This document shows positions 18,346 to 25,299 of a stretch of 64,000 bases of DNA, in pieces. The translations under genes were made by a program, and so were the position numbers. The notes beneath the pieces are model-generated. The model was given only the letters and a program-made list of their open reading frames with translations. It did not search any database and was not told where the DNA came from. Location: contig CAKSBF010000006.1 of NCBI GenBank assembly GCA_934438075.1, positions 62,001 to 126,000 of the forward strand, given 5' to 3'. The stretch is from an uncultured Clostridia bacterium. Its GTDB lineage: Bacteria > Bacillota > Clostridia > UBA1381 > UBA9506. Position 1 is the stretch's first letter. The number at the start of each line of letters is the position of its first letter.

Positions 18346-18798
18346 GTATCTCTTGGGCGAAATTTACCCAAAATAAGTCATTGAAAACTTGGATGTTCTT
18401 GGTGTCCTTGGGGGATACTAAACAAAATATTTATTTACGCCGCGAATCCACTCGCAAAAAGGCGGCAGTGACAGTAAACAAGTAAGTCGAGTGTGCCTTA
18501 AAGGACACGCATGCGAAAGAGAAGGAGTATTAAACAAAATGGACAAAAACAAGGCTCCCGCAAAACCTATAAGATTTTGTGGGATAAAGAAGTGGCAGCT
18601 GATAAAGCGTAACCGTGTTTTTACAAAAACACGGCAATGCCAAACCACAGAGATATTTGCGCCGCGAGTATATTCGCAGGTTGGTAGTGAGCCAAAGGCG
18701 TTATGAGTGCGCTTGCAAGCGAACAGCCGATGCGAACGCAACCTTTTGCGAAAGAGGAAGAGCAAAGAAGTGGGCAGGTTTTTTCTGCATAGAAAAAC
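18346..18798. repeat. repetitive hairpin-rich non-coding block
   Basis: The base composition changes sharply from the AT-rich stretch to the left. Two diverged copies can be lined up: CGCCGCGAAT...CTCGCA (about 18434) with CGCCGCGAGT...TTCGCA (about 18659), and GCGAAAGAGAAGGAG (about 18512) with GCGAAAGAGGAAGAG (about 18747). A shorter unit, TACTAAACAAAAT near 18415 and TATTAAACAAAAT near 18528, also repeats. Hairpins include CCCGCAAAA/TTTTGTGGG at 18557-18583, CCGTGTTTTT/AAAAACACGG at 18613-18634 and the palindrome CGCTTGCAAGCG. Frames on both strands here do not look like proteins. It could be a dispersed repeat family or a decayed mobile element. Confidence 0.55.
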
Positions 18799-18820
18799 GG
18801 AGCAAAGCGAACTTTGCTCC
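18793..18820 (-). terminator. Rho-independent terminator of tRNA-Val
   Basis: On the minus strand, a perfect 9 bp stem (GGAGCAAAG/CTTTGCTCC) with a 4-base loop is followed by GTTTTT, beginning 4 bases after the tRNA 3' end. Confidence 0.85.
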
Positions 18821-18824
18821 GACG

Positions 18825-18901
18825 TGGTAGAGACAGTAGGACTTGAACCTACGACCTCTCGCATGTGAAGCGAGCGCTCTAACCAACTGAGCTATGCCTC
18901 C
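18825..18901 (-). tRNA. tRNA-Val (anticodon CAC)
   Basis: A complete 77-nt cloverleaf is seen on the minus strand. The acceptor GGAGGCA pairs with TGTCTCT, the D-loop is AGCTCAGTTGGTTAGAGC, the anticodon stem CTCGC/GCGAG encloses TTCACAT, and the T-arm is GTAGG-TTCAAGT-CCTAC. CCA is encoded. It reads GTG codons. Confidence 0.95.
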
Positions 18902-18923
18902 ATATAATTCAATCTTTATTTTT

Positions 18924-18952
18924 ATTATATCACACTTCATAAGGCAATGCAA
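18924..18952 (-). promoter_or_regulatory. promoter of tRNA-Val
   Basis: TTGCAT, 17 bp spacer, TATAAT, with a TGA extended -10 just before it, about 23 bp upstream of the tRNA. Confidence 0.75.
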
Positions 18953-18992
18953 GAGGCAATCAACTTTTTTAGCTATCAAACGAAAACAAAAA

Positions 18993-19040
18993 TCAAAAAA
19001 CGGGCCTACAGCCGAAATAAAATTTCGCTGCAAGCCCGTT
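18993..19040 (-). terminator. terminator of the Hdr-fumarate reductase operon
   Basis: An ACGGGC...GCCCGT hairpin with internal CAGC/GCTG and GAAAT/ATTTC pairings is followed by TTTTTTG on the minus strand, just after the last gene of the operon. Confidence 0.85.
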
Positions 19041-19045
19041 TGTCT

Positions 19046-19285
19046 CTAAATTTTTCCTAAAACATTTTCCTCAAAAAAAGTATTTACCCCATCAGTACTT
19101 ACCGAATGGAGCACGCCATCTGCCTCCACACATACGCCCTGCTGACACTTTCCCATGCAAAAAGTTCCTGCAAGTTCAATTTTATCGCTCAGACCATGTG
19201 CACAAATAAGCTGCTGAAGCTGCTCCACAACTTGCCGAGACCCTTTAATATGGCAAGATGAGCCAATACAAACATTAATTTTCAT
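19046..19285 (-). CDS. small thioredoxin-like [2Fe-2S] ferredoxin
   Basis: The 79-residue protein resembles the thioredoxin-fold [2Fe-2S] ferredoxin family (the domain of NuoE/HndA). It has CIGSSCHIKG near residues 6-15 and FCMGKCQQGV near 42-51, giving the four cysteines expected to hold one cluster. It starts behind AAGGGA and is the last gene before the operon terminator. As a soluble one-cluster carrier it could pass electrons between the flavin/Hdr complex and another partner, or mature a cluster; the partner is not shown by the sequence. It is short for NuoE (about 160 residues) and has only the cluster domain. Confidence 0.75.
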   Translation of the reverse strand: MKINVCIGSSCHIKGSRQVVEQLQQLICAHGLSDKIELAGTFCMGKCQQGVCVEADGVLHSVSTDGVNTFFEENVLGKI

Positions 19286-19303
19286 AAAAAGTCCCTTTCC
19301 GAT

Positions 19304-19618
19304 TTAAAGACTCATCGCCGCTGCATCAGCCGCTCGGTCAAGCTTTTTATTTCTGAAATATAAACTGATATCTGTTGCAATTTCGATAAAGTTCAAGACA
19401 TAAAAGAAAAAGCTAAGATAGAATATAAAACCGGAGCTTCCGCCACTTACCTGAATAATTTTCCTGATAATACCAAAGGCATAGCCTATCAGCAAAAATA
19501 CCTCAAAGAAAAGGCTCTTTCCCTTTGCCGTACGCGACACGATAGATTTGTGAATTGAAATCGGCCAGGAGAGTCCGAAGCAAAATATTGTTAAAGCTTC
19601 CAATAAATCTGTAATCAT
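19304..19618 (-). CDS. small PQ-loop/SemiSWEET-like membrane protein
   Basis: The 104-residue protein has about three hydrophobic helices (near residues 5-25, 38-56, 63-85). The FGLSWPISIHKSIVSRTAKG segment followed by KSLFFEVFLLIGY resembles PQ-loop or SemiSWEET-type repeats. The start is taken as ATG at 19618, nine bases after AAAGGG, rather than the in-frame TTG at 19627. It lies between FrdA and the [2Fe-2S] protein. A membrane role linked to the complex, such as dicarboxylate movement or anchoring, is possible. It lacks the paired histidines expected of a heme-binding fumarate reductase anchor, so I do not call it FrdC. Confidence 0.5.
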   Translation of the reverse strand: MITDLLEALTIFCFGLSWPISIHKSIVSRTAKGKSLFFEVFLLIGYAFGIIRKIIQVSGGSSGFIFYLSFFFYVLNFIEIATDISLYFRNKKLDRAADAAAMSL

Positions 19619-19649
19619 CTTATTCAACCCTTTATCTTATTATTTTATG

Positions 19650-21245
19650 TTATTTTCTTCTGTAATCAGGCAACAGCTTAGGCGATACAGCCTCTGTCTC
19701 TATCCCCGCTGCCTCACGTTCTGCATCAAACTGCGCAATATGTGCAAGCGTCAGTTTGCCGACGGTAACGCCCTTGGCACAAGCTGAAGCATTTTGTCCG
19801 GCATTTCTGCCAAATACAATAATATCCAACAAAGAATTCCCCATCAAGCGATTACGACCGTGGATTCCTCCGACCGCTTCACCTGCTACGAAAAGATTTT
19901 CTACATTAGTTGTCATGCCATTGACATCGATATCTAAACCACCATTTTGATAATGCAAAGTAGGATACACCAAAATTGGTTCTTTACGAATATCTATGCC
20001 ATAACTTCCAAACATGCGCATCATGGCAGGAATCCGTTTTTCAATTGTCCCTTCACCGCCGATGGCCTCAATCATCGGAGTATCCAGCCAAACCGCTTCA
20101 CCGCTGCCCGTTGCGACACCTTCGCCGCGGTCGGAACACTCTCGGATAATGGATGCCGCCGCCACGTCACGGGTTTCCAGCGGATGCATAAATACTTTTC
20201 CATCACGGTTAACCAGTTTGGCACCCAAGGAGCGAACCTTTTCTGTTACGAGTGCACCAAATATCTGTTGCGGAAATGCCGCACCCGTCGGGTGATACTG
20301 AAGTGTTTCCGCATATAAAAGCTTTGCACCCACTCGATAACCCAATACCAGGCCATCTGCCGTAGCACCATAGTGGTTGGAAGTTGGGAATCCCTGATAG
20401 TGCATACGACCTGCACCGCCCGTTGCAATAATCACCGTCTTGGCGCGCGCAACCATCAGCTCATGCGTTTCCATATTCATTAAAACCGCACCGGCCGCCC
20501 TGCCGTTTTCATCTAAAATCAGCTCGATTGCTGAAGTAAAATCTACCACAGGAATCTTACGGTTTAATACCTCATCACGCAGAGTACGCATGATTTCAGC
20601 GCCGGAATAGTCCTTTGCCGCATGCATACGCTTGCGGGAGGTTCCTCCGCCATGCGTGGTAATCATGGTGCCGTCCGCTTCCTTATCAAACTCCACACCC
20701 AAATCATTCAACCACTGAATCGCCTCCGGTGCATCGCAGACAAGTTTTGCCAAAAGCTCGCGTTTTGCCGCATAATGCCCACCGCCAAAGGCGTCTACAA
20801 AATGGATTGCAGGCGAATCATTTGGTTTGTCCGCTGCCTGAATACCGCCCTCCGCCATCATTGTATTGGCATCACCCATACGCAATTTCGTAACAATCAT
20901 GGTTTTGGCACCGGCCTTATCCGCCTCAATCGCAGCAGAAGTACCCGCTCCGCCGCCGCCGATGATCAGCACATCTACGTCATATTTCACATCATCAAGA
21001 TTTACATCAGAGGCAGAAATGCGGCTGTGTGCCTGCAGCAACTCACAAAGCTCGTGCGGCACCTCTTCCCCTTTATTCGGTCCTATCTTTAAAACAGAAA
21101 ACTCACTTTTCTTATAATCCGGATGGTAAGCTTTCAGCAAATTCTCTTTTTCCTGCGCTGTCATACGTGCCGGCTCATAAGCAATGTTTGCCTCTCGCGC
21201 CGCTTCTACCTTTTTCAGCGACTCTTCAAATTCCTTTGCGTACAT
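19650..21245 (-). CDS. frdA: fumarate reductase/succinate dehydrogenase-type flavoprotein
   Basis: The 531-residue FAD protein has an unusual N-terminal extension of about 85 residues before the dinucleotide-binding loop DVLIIGGGGAG (92-101). Further family motifs are HGGGTSRKRMH, the QYHPTGA stretch, TEKVRSLGAKLVN, RDVAAASIIREC, HYQNGGLDI and GEAVGGIHGRNRLMGNSLLD. These positions cover the fumarate-binding His and Arg residues of the family. It forms a pair with FrdB 11 bp upstream, but no membrane anchor gene is present, so the enzyme is expected to be soluble or bound to the Hdr complex. The reaction is probably fumarate + 2 e- -> succinate, given fumarase and malate dehydrogenase in the same operon. 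An alternative 2-enoate reductase role cannot be ruled out. Confidence 0.8.
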   Translation of the reverse strand: MYAKEFEESLKKVEAAREANIAYEPARMTAQEKENLLKAYHPDYKKSEFSVLKIGPNKGEEVPHELCELLQAHSRISASDVNLDDVKYDVDVLIIGGGGAGTSAAIEADKAGAKTMIVTKLRMGDANTMMAEGGIQAADKPNDSPAIHFVDAFGGGHYAAKRELLAKLVCDAPEAIQWLNDLGVEFDKEADGTMITTHGGGTSRKRMHAAKDYSGAEIMRTLRDEVLNRKIPVVDFTSAIELILDENGRAAGAVLMNMETHELMVARAKTVIIATGGAGRMHYQGFPTSNHYGATADGLVLGYRVGAKLLYAETLQYHPTGAAFPQQIFGALVTEKVRSLGAKLVNRDGKVFMHPLETRDVAAASIIRECSDRGEGVATGSGEAVWLDTPMIEAIGGEGTIEKRIPAMMRMFGSYGIDIRKEPILVYPTLHYQNGGLDIDVNGMTTNVENLFVAGEAVGGIHGRNRLMGNSLLDIIVFGRNAGQNASACAKGVTVGKLTLAHIAQFDAEREAAGIETEAVSPKLLPDYRRK

Positions 21246-21256
21246 GTTATCCCTCC

Positions 21257-21931
21257 TTACTTCTCAATTTCCCGGTTGTTATAAAGCTCTTTCAATTCCT
21301 CAATCGGTTTGCCCATCAGACCTTCAATCAGCTCTGTGAAAGTGCCGTCTTTAATTTCCTGTACACGGTTTGCCAAATGCTCCGACTTCGGCGCCAAATA
21401 TTTTCCGTTCAGCCTTCTCGCAAGCATTGCAACCTGCGGATGAGAAATACCGGCAGGACAGCGCGAGGAGCAAACGCCGCACATTACGCAGTCAAAGGAT
21501 TCTTCCGCACACTTCTCAAACTCGCCGCGCTGCGCATAAGCAATATACTGCATTACATTTAAACTCTGCGTACAGCTTTTCGTACAGGCATTGCAACCAA
21601 CGCAGGCGTAAATTTCAGGATAAAGCTGCATCATAATCTGTTCGGTTGGCTTCACCGTCTCAATATCATAAACCTGCTTCACAAGAGGAAAAAACGGAAG
21701 CGTTGCGACATACATATCATTTTCAACCTTTGTCTGGCAAGCAAGACAAGTTTTCAGCTCTCTGTCACCTTTAATGCGGTAAATGGTCGCACATGCGCCG
21801 CAAAAACCATTACGGCAGCCACAGCCGCGAACCAGTTGATAACCCGCATATTCCATAGCGCGCATAATCGTCAGATTATCGGGAACACTGTACTGCTTGC
21901 CGAACAGGTAAACATTAACCATATTTTCCAT
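21257..21931 (-). CDS. frdB: fumarate reductase-type iron-sulfur subunit
   Basis: The product is 224 residues from ATG at 21931, chosen because AAGGAG stands nine bases upstream; upstream ATGs are too close to it. The N-terminal plant-type [2Fe-2S] site is GCGCRNGFCGACATIY with a later CLAC. The C-terminal part has CVGCNACTKSCTQ and CVMCGVCSSRCPAG for [4Fe-4S]/[3Fe-4S] clusters, as in SdhB/FrdB. It transfers electrons to FrdA. Methanogen thiol:fumarate reductase TfrB carries an extra HdrB-like CCG domain; this protein lacks it, but a separate HdrB is encoded in the same operon, which suggests a split version. Confidence 0.85.
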   Translation of the reverse strand: MENMVNVYLFGKQYSVPDNLTIMRAMEYAGYQLVRGCGCRNGFCGACATIYRIKGDRELKTCLACQTKVENDMYVATLPFFPLVKQVYDIETVKPTEQIMMQLYPEIYACVGCNACTKSCTQSLNVMQYIAYAQRGEFEKCAEESFDCVMCGVCSSRCPAGISHPQVAMLARRLNGKYLAPKSEHLANRVQEIKDGTFTELIEGLMGKPIEELKELYNNREIEK

Positions 21932-22040
21932 ATTCATATTCTCCTTATAACAAGATTTCATCGAAAACTTCTGCGCAGCAAAAGTCTCCTGTCAATAGCA
22001 TTTCAACCTCACACCAAAAGGGGATATCTCAGCAAGGTTA

Positions 22041-22874
22041 TTAATATTCATCAGGAAGCTCATCAATCTCATCACAGCGGAACACAGGACCGTCTTTGCA
22101 GACATATTTAGAACCGATATTGCACCGGCCGCATTTTCCGATTCCGCACTTCATGCGAAGCTCCATTGTTGTATATACCTGTGTTTTATCAAACCCAAGC
22201 TCTATCAAGCCTGCAAGCGTAAACTTGATCATAATCGGCGGACCGCAAAGAATAGCAATCTTATCAGTTGAAAAACCAAGTTCCTTCACGTAGTTGGGAA
22301 CAAATCCCACGTGGCCATCCCATTCCGGCTGCTCGCGGTCAATTGTCAGATAAACGTTAACCCCCGCATCCTTTGACCACTCCTCAATAATTTCCCGATA
22401 ATCCACCAAATCCTGCATACTGCGTGAGCCATACACAATATCAATTTTTCCGTAGCGGTCGCGATAGTGGCGGCAGTAATTAATCACCGACCGAAGCGGT
22501 GCAAGACCGATACCCCCGGCAATAAACAACATATCATGACCTGCAAACTCCGTATCCACCGGAAAGGCATTGCCATAAGGTCCGCGAATAGTAATCTGCT
22601 GACCGACCTCCATAGAATGAAGCCATTCGGTCACACAACCGCATTTTTTAATCGAAAACTCCATAAATTCTGTATTGGTCGGAGAGGAGGTAATGGAAAA
22701 CATTGCCTCGCCAACACCCGGTATGGAAAGCATGGCACACTGCCCCGGCTTATGCTCAAACGCTTTTTTACCGTCCGGCGTTACCACGCGGAACGTTTTG
22801 ACATCCGGTGTATCAATGCGAATGTCGGTAACCACACCCACAACAGGTATCAACGGTTCTTTCATATCAACCAT
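22041..22874 (-). CDS. FAD/NAD(P)H-binding electron-transfer subunit, FlxA/AsrB-like
   Basis: The 277-residue protein belongs to the ferredoxin-NADP+ reductase-like group of sulfhydrogenase gamma subunits, anaerobic sulfite reductase AsrB and FlxA. Visible motifs are the FAD-binding-type KPGQCAMLSIPGVGEAMFSI stretch, GGIGLAPLRSVINYC for nucleotide binding, CGPPIMIKF, and a terminal [2Fe-2S] motif MKCGIGKCGRCNIGSKYVC. It would bring electrons from NADH (or NADPH) into the complex. ATG at 22874 is chosen (GGAGG eight bases upstream) over the GTG at 22880. The gene overlaps the stop of the preceding Fe-S gene by 8 bp, pointing to stoichiometric production. Confidence 0.8.
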   Translation of the reverse strand: MVDMKEPLIPVVGVVTDIRIDTPDVKTFRVVTPDGKKAFEHKPGQCAMLSIPGVGEAMFSITSSPTNTEFMEFSIKKCGCVTEWLHSMEVGQQITIRGPYGNAFPVDTEFAGHDMLFIAGGIGLAPLRSVINYCRHYRDRYGKIDIVYGSRSMQDLVDYREIIEEWSKDAGVNVYLTIDREQPEWDGHVGFVPNYVKELGFSTDKIAILCGPPIMIKFTLAGLIELGFDKTQVYTTMELRMKCGIGKCGRCNIGSKYVCKDGPVFRCDEIDELPDEY

Positions 22875-23892
22875 TTTCACACCCTCCTAACTTTTTCATA
22901 ACCTTTACGATATTCATCTGAATCGGGCATTTTGCCATGCAGCGGCCGCAGCCGACACAGGAAAACAGTCCGTCGTTATTGGTAGGATAATACACCAGCT
23001 TGTGCATAAAACGCTGACGAAAGCGTTCCATTTGCGTTAAGCGTGGCTGCCCTGCAGACATTTTTGTGAATTCGGAATACATACAGGAATCCCAGCAGCG
23101 AAAACGTTTCACTCCGTGTCCTGTATTAAAATCCTTAATATCATAACACTGACAAGTCGGGCAGATAAATGTGCAGGTTCCGCATCCTAAACAAGACTCG
23201 GAAAGTTCTTTCCATTCCGGTGCATCAAAAAATTCTGAGGTCTTTCCATCTCCAAAAGCGTCCGCCGAAAGATTTGATAACGGAAGCTTTTTCAAGCGCT
23301 GTGCAATCAGCTTCTGCTGTGCTTCAGCCGCCGCACTGTTCGCCTCTTCCGTTACATCTGTCAGGCTCTCCAATAGTTTTGCACCCTTATCCGTTTTTGC
23401 CTCCATATAAAGCGCATCTTCTGTCTGCAAACAGACAACATCACCCTCAGGACTCGATGCGTCTATGCCAAAGGTACCGCAAAAACAAGTCTCCACAGGC
23501 TTATTGCAGGCAAGAGACATAACAACCCCATGCTCTCTTCGGTTTTTATAATAGCTATCCACAGGTTCTGCCAAGAACACACGGTCCAGTATCTCAAAGC
23601 TTTTCACGTCACAGGCACGAACGCCAAATAAAACAAAGTTCTCACATTCCTTGCGTGTATCAATAATCTCAATATTTTTTCCTTCCATCTGAAAATCCAT
23701 CAAATTTTCCGTCTGGGGGAAGAAGAAATCCTTTGCACTTCTTACTGTATTCAGATTTTTAGAAAGCGTTTTTCCGCTTTCCCACTTTTCAAATTTTGCA
23801 CCCGCTGCCGTATCTATCGGCAAGTACAGTGTGCTTGCAACAGAAATGGCTGCAAACAATTTATCAAGCTCATTAAGCGAAATCTTACGCAT
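22867..23892 (-). CDS. 4Fe-4S electron-transfer protein, FlxB/AsrA-like
   Basis: The product is 341 residues from the ATG at 23892 (AGAGGTG upstream), overlapping the previous gene's stop by 8 bp. The N-terminal 220 residues resemble sulfhydrogenase beta/AsrA proteins, with LFGVRACDVKSFEILDRVF and cysteines at LACNKPVETCFCG. Two C-terminal clusters are bound by CLGCGTCTFICPTCQC and CVGCGRCMAKCPIQ, with a WDSCMYSEF segment between. It probably relays electrons between the FlxA-like flavoprotein and FlxD/HdrA. The assignment as B rather than C of the Flx set is tentative, because both neighbouring Fe-S proteins have the same general design. Confidence 0.7.
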   Translation of the reverse strand: MRKISLNELDKLFAAISVASTLYLPIDTAAGAKFEKWESGKTLSKNLNTVRSAKDFFFPQTENLMDFQMEGKNIEIIDTRKECENFVLFGVRACDVKSFEILDRVFLAEPVDSYYKNRREHGVVMSLACNKPVETCFCGTFGIDASSPEGDVVCLQTEDALYMEAKTDKGAKLLESLTDVTEEANSAAAEAQQKLIAQRLKKLPLSNLSADAFGDGKTSEFFDAPEWKELSESCLGCGTCTFICPTCQCYDIKDFNTGHGVKRFRCWDSCMYSEFTKMSAGQPRLTQMERFRQRFMHKLVYYPTNNDGLFSCVGCGRCMAKCPIQMNIVKVMKKLGGCENG

Positions 23893-24877
23893 TTTCGTCA
23901 CCTCTTTCCACTGCCTCACCGGGTTCAATATCCTCCGTAGTGTAGTTTACAATCGGTGCACGGCTGCCGACCTCAGCCCCAGCCTGATACTCTCCGTAAA
24001 AGGTATCAATATCCTTAATAAATTTGCGGTTTAAAAGATGCAGCGGAATGTGCTGCGGACAAACGCGCGAACATTCGCCGCAATCCGTACAACGCCCTAC
24101 CACGTGAAAAGCACGGATAATATGAAACATTTTTTCCTCAAAAGAGTTTGCCGCCGCCTTATTTTCAACACCGGAATTTGGATTGTCAAACACACATTTT
24201 TCGCAGGTACACGCCGGACAAACATCCCGACAGGCATTGCAGCGAATACAGCGCGAAAGCTCATTTTGCCAAAAAGCAAAGCGCTCATCGGGTGTCATTT
24301 TCTCCAATTTTTCCACTTCGTCAAACCTTGCGGAATCAAGTATCTCGCCGTCAGCACCCAAAAGCTCATCATAGACAACATGTTTTTTTGATTTACAATT
24401 GATGCATCTGTCCGGCAAGAGGGATGCACGTTCAAGCGCCAGAGTGCCATCATACAGAGTATCAACTGCAATTTTTTCGCCCTCTTCGCGAACGGCGGCA
24501 ATGCCATCAGCACAATCTCTTATCTTTCCGGCGTCCAGCATACCGCTGCAGGGAACCCCTACTGCATAAACCTTTTCACGGTCAAAGCGATGCTCTGTGA
24601 GCAGCTGATTAAAGCTGTAGGTATCGCACGGCTTTAAAAAAACAAGTACCTTGCTTTCACTTTTTGCTGTTTCCTTTATCAGATATTTTGAAAAGTTTGC
24701 ACCACAGAAATCATTCCAGACAAAGGACTTTTCCAGTTCTTCCACCGTACGAAAAACAGCCGGCGTCACGTCATAATCAAATTCTCCCGCTTTCCAGCCG
24801 AGAACACGGTCTGCCGCACCATTGCTAAGCAGCTCGCAAGCTTTTGAAACGAGAATTTCGCGTTTTATTTCTTGCAT
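23885..24877 (-). CDS. 4Fe-4S electron-transfer protein, FlxC-like
   Basis: The 330-residue protein has an N-terminal region with LVFLKPCDTYSFNQLL and VGVPCSGML, typical of F420-dehydrogenase-beta/FlxC-like proteins, a CINCKSKK segment, and a C-terminal ferredoxin part with CIRCNACRDVCPACTCEKC and CTDCGECSRVCPQH. It starts behind GGAGG and overlaps the MvhD-like gene upstream by 13 bp and the next Fe-S gene by 8 bp. Two consecutive Fe-S proteins of this design between FlxD and FlxA mirror the flxABCD-hdrABC cluster known from sulfate reducers. It is an electron conduit; no catalytic site of its own is recognised. Confidence 0.65.
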   Translation of the reverse strand: MQEIKREILVSKACELLSNGAADRVLGWKAGEFDYDVTPAVFRTVEELEKSFVWNDFCGANFSKYLIKETAKSESKVLVFLKPCDTYSFNQLLTEHRFDREKVYAVGVPCSGMLDAGKIRDCADGIAAVREEGEKIAVDTLYDGTLALERASLLPDRCINCKSKKHVVYDELLGADGEILDSARFDEVEKLEKMTPDERFAFWQNELSRCIRCNACRDVCPACTCEKCVFDNPNSGVENKAAANSFEEKMFHIIRAFHVVGRCTDCGECSRVCPQHIPLHLLNRKFIKDIDTFYGEYQAGAEVGSRAPIVNYTTEDIEPGEAVERGDENA

Positions 24878-25299
24878 CGCAAATCCTCCAATCTCTTATT
24901 TTCACCCAACGCGGCAACCTTTTGTGCAAAATCGTTCATGGTTGCAGCAAACTTTGCTCCCTCAGCCGCACTGACCCATTCCACACGGGTACGTTCCTTT
25001 TCAATACCAAGGTAATCCAACATAGAAAACAGCAGCGCCATGCGGCGACGTGTATAATAATTTCCGGAGGTATAATGACAGTCACCCGGATGACAGCCGC
25101 AGATAATCACTCCATCCGCACCGCGCTGAAACGCACGAAGAATAAACATCGGATTAACTCTGCACGAACAGGGCACGCGAATAATCTTTACATCTGCAGG
25201 ATAATTTAAACGGTTATTCCCTGCCAAATCAGCGCCGGCATAAGAACACCAATTACAGCAGAAAGCCACGATAAGCGGTTTATATTCTTTTATTTGCAT
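24865..25299 (-). CDS. MvhD/FlxD hydrogenase-type [2Fe-2S] delta subunit
   Basis: The product is 144 residues from ATG at 25299, ten bases after GGAGG; a longer frame to 25398 lies inside hdrA and is rejected. Motifs are AFCCNWCSYAGAD, VPCSCRVNPMFILRAFQRGA, DGVIICGCHPGDCHY and GNYYTRRRM, all typical of MvhD/FlxD. This family docks onto HdrA and hands it electrons that are then bifurcated at the HdrA flavin. It overlaps the hdrA stop by 10 bp, consistent with a tight HdrA-FlxD pair. No hydrogenase gene (mvhA/G) is nearby, so the electron source is more likely NAD(P)H through the FlxA-like protein than H2. Confidence 0.85.
   Translation of the reverse strand: MQIKEYKPLIVAFCCNWCSYAGADLAGNNRLNYPADVKIIRVPCSCRVNPMFILRAFQRGADGVIICGCHPGDCHYTSGNYYTRRRMALLFSMLDYLGIEKERTRVEWVSAAEGAKFAATMNDFAQKVAALGENKRLEDLRCKK

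Noticed and set aside
18418..19033. Frames of 60-148 codons on both strands through the repeat block and tRNA-Val
   Set aside because: They read through a tRNA, a terminator and repeats; the protein segments (for example GGIAQLVRALASHARGRRFK) are the usual artefact of translating a tRNA.
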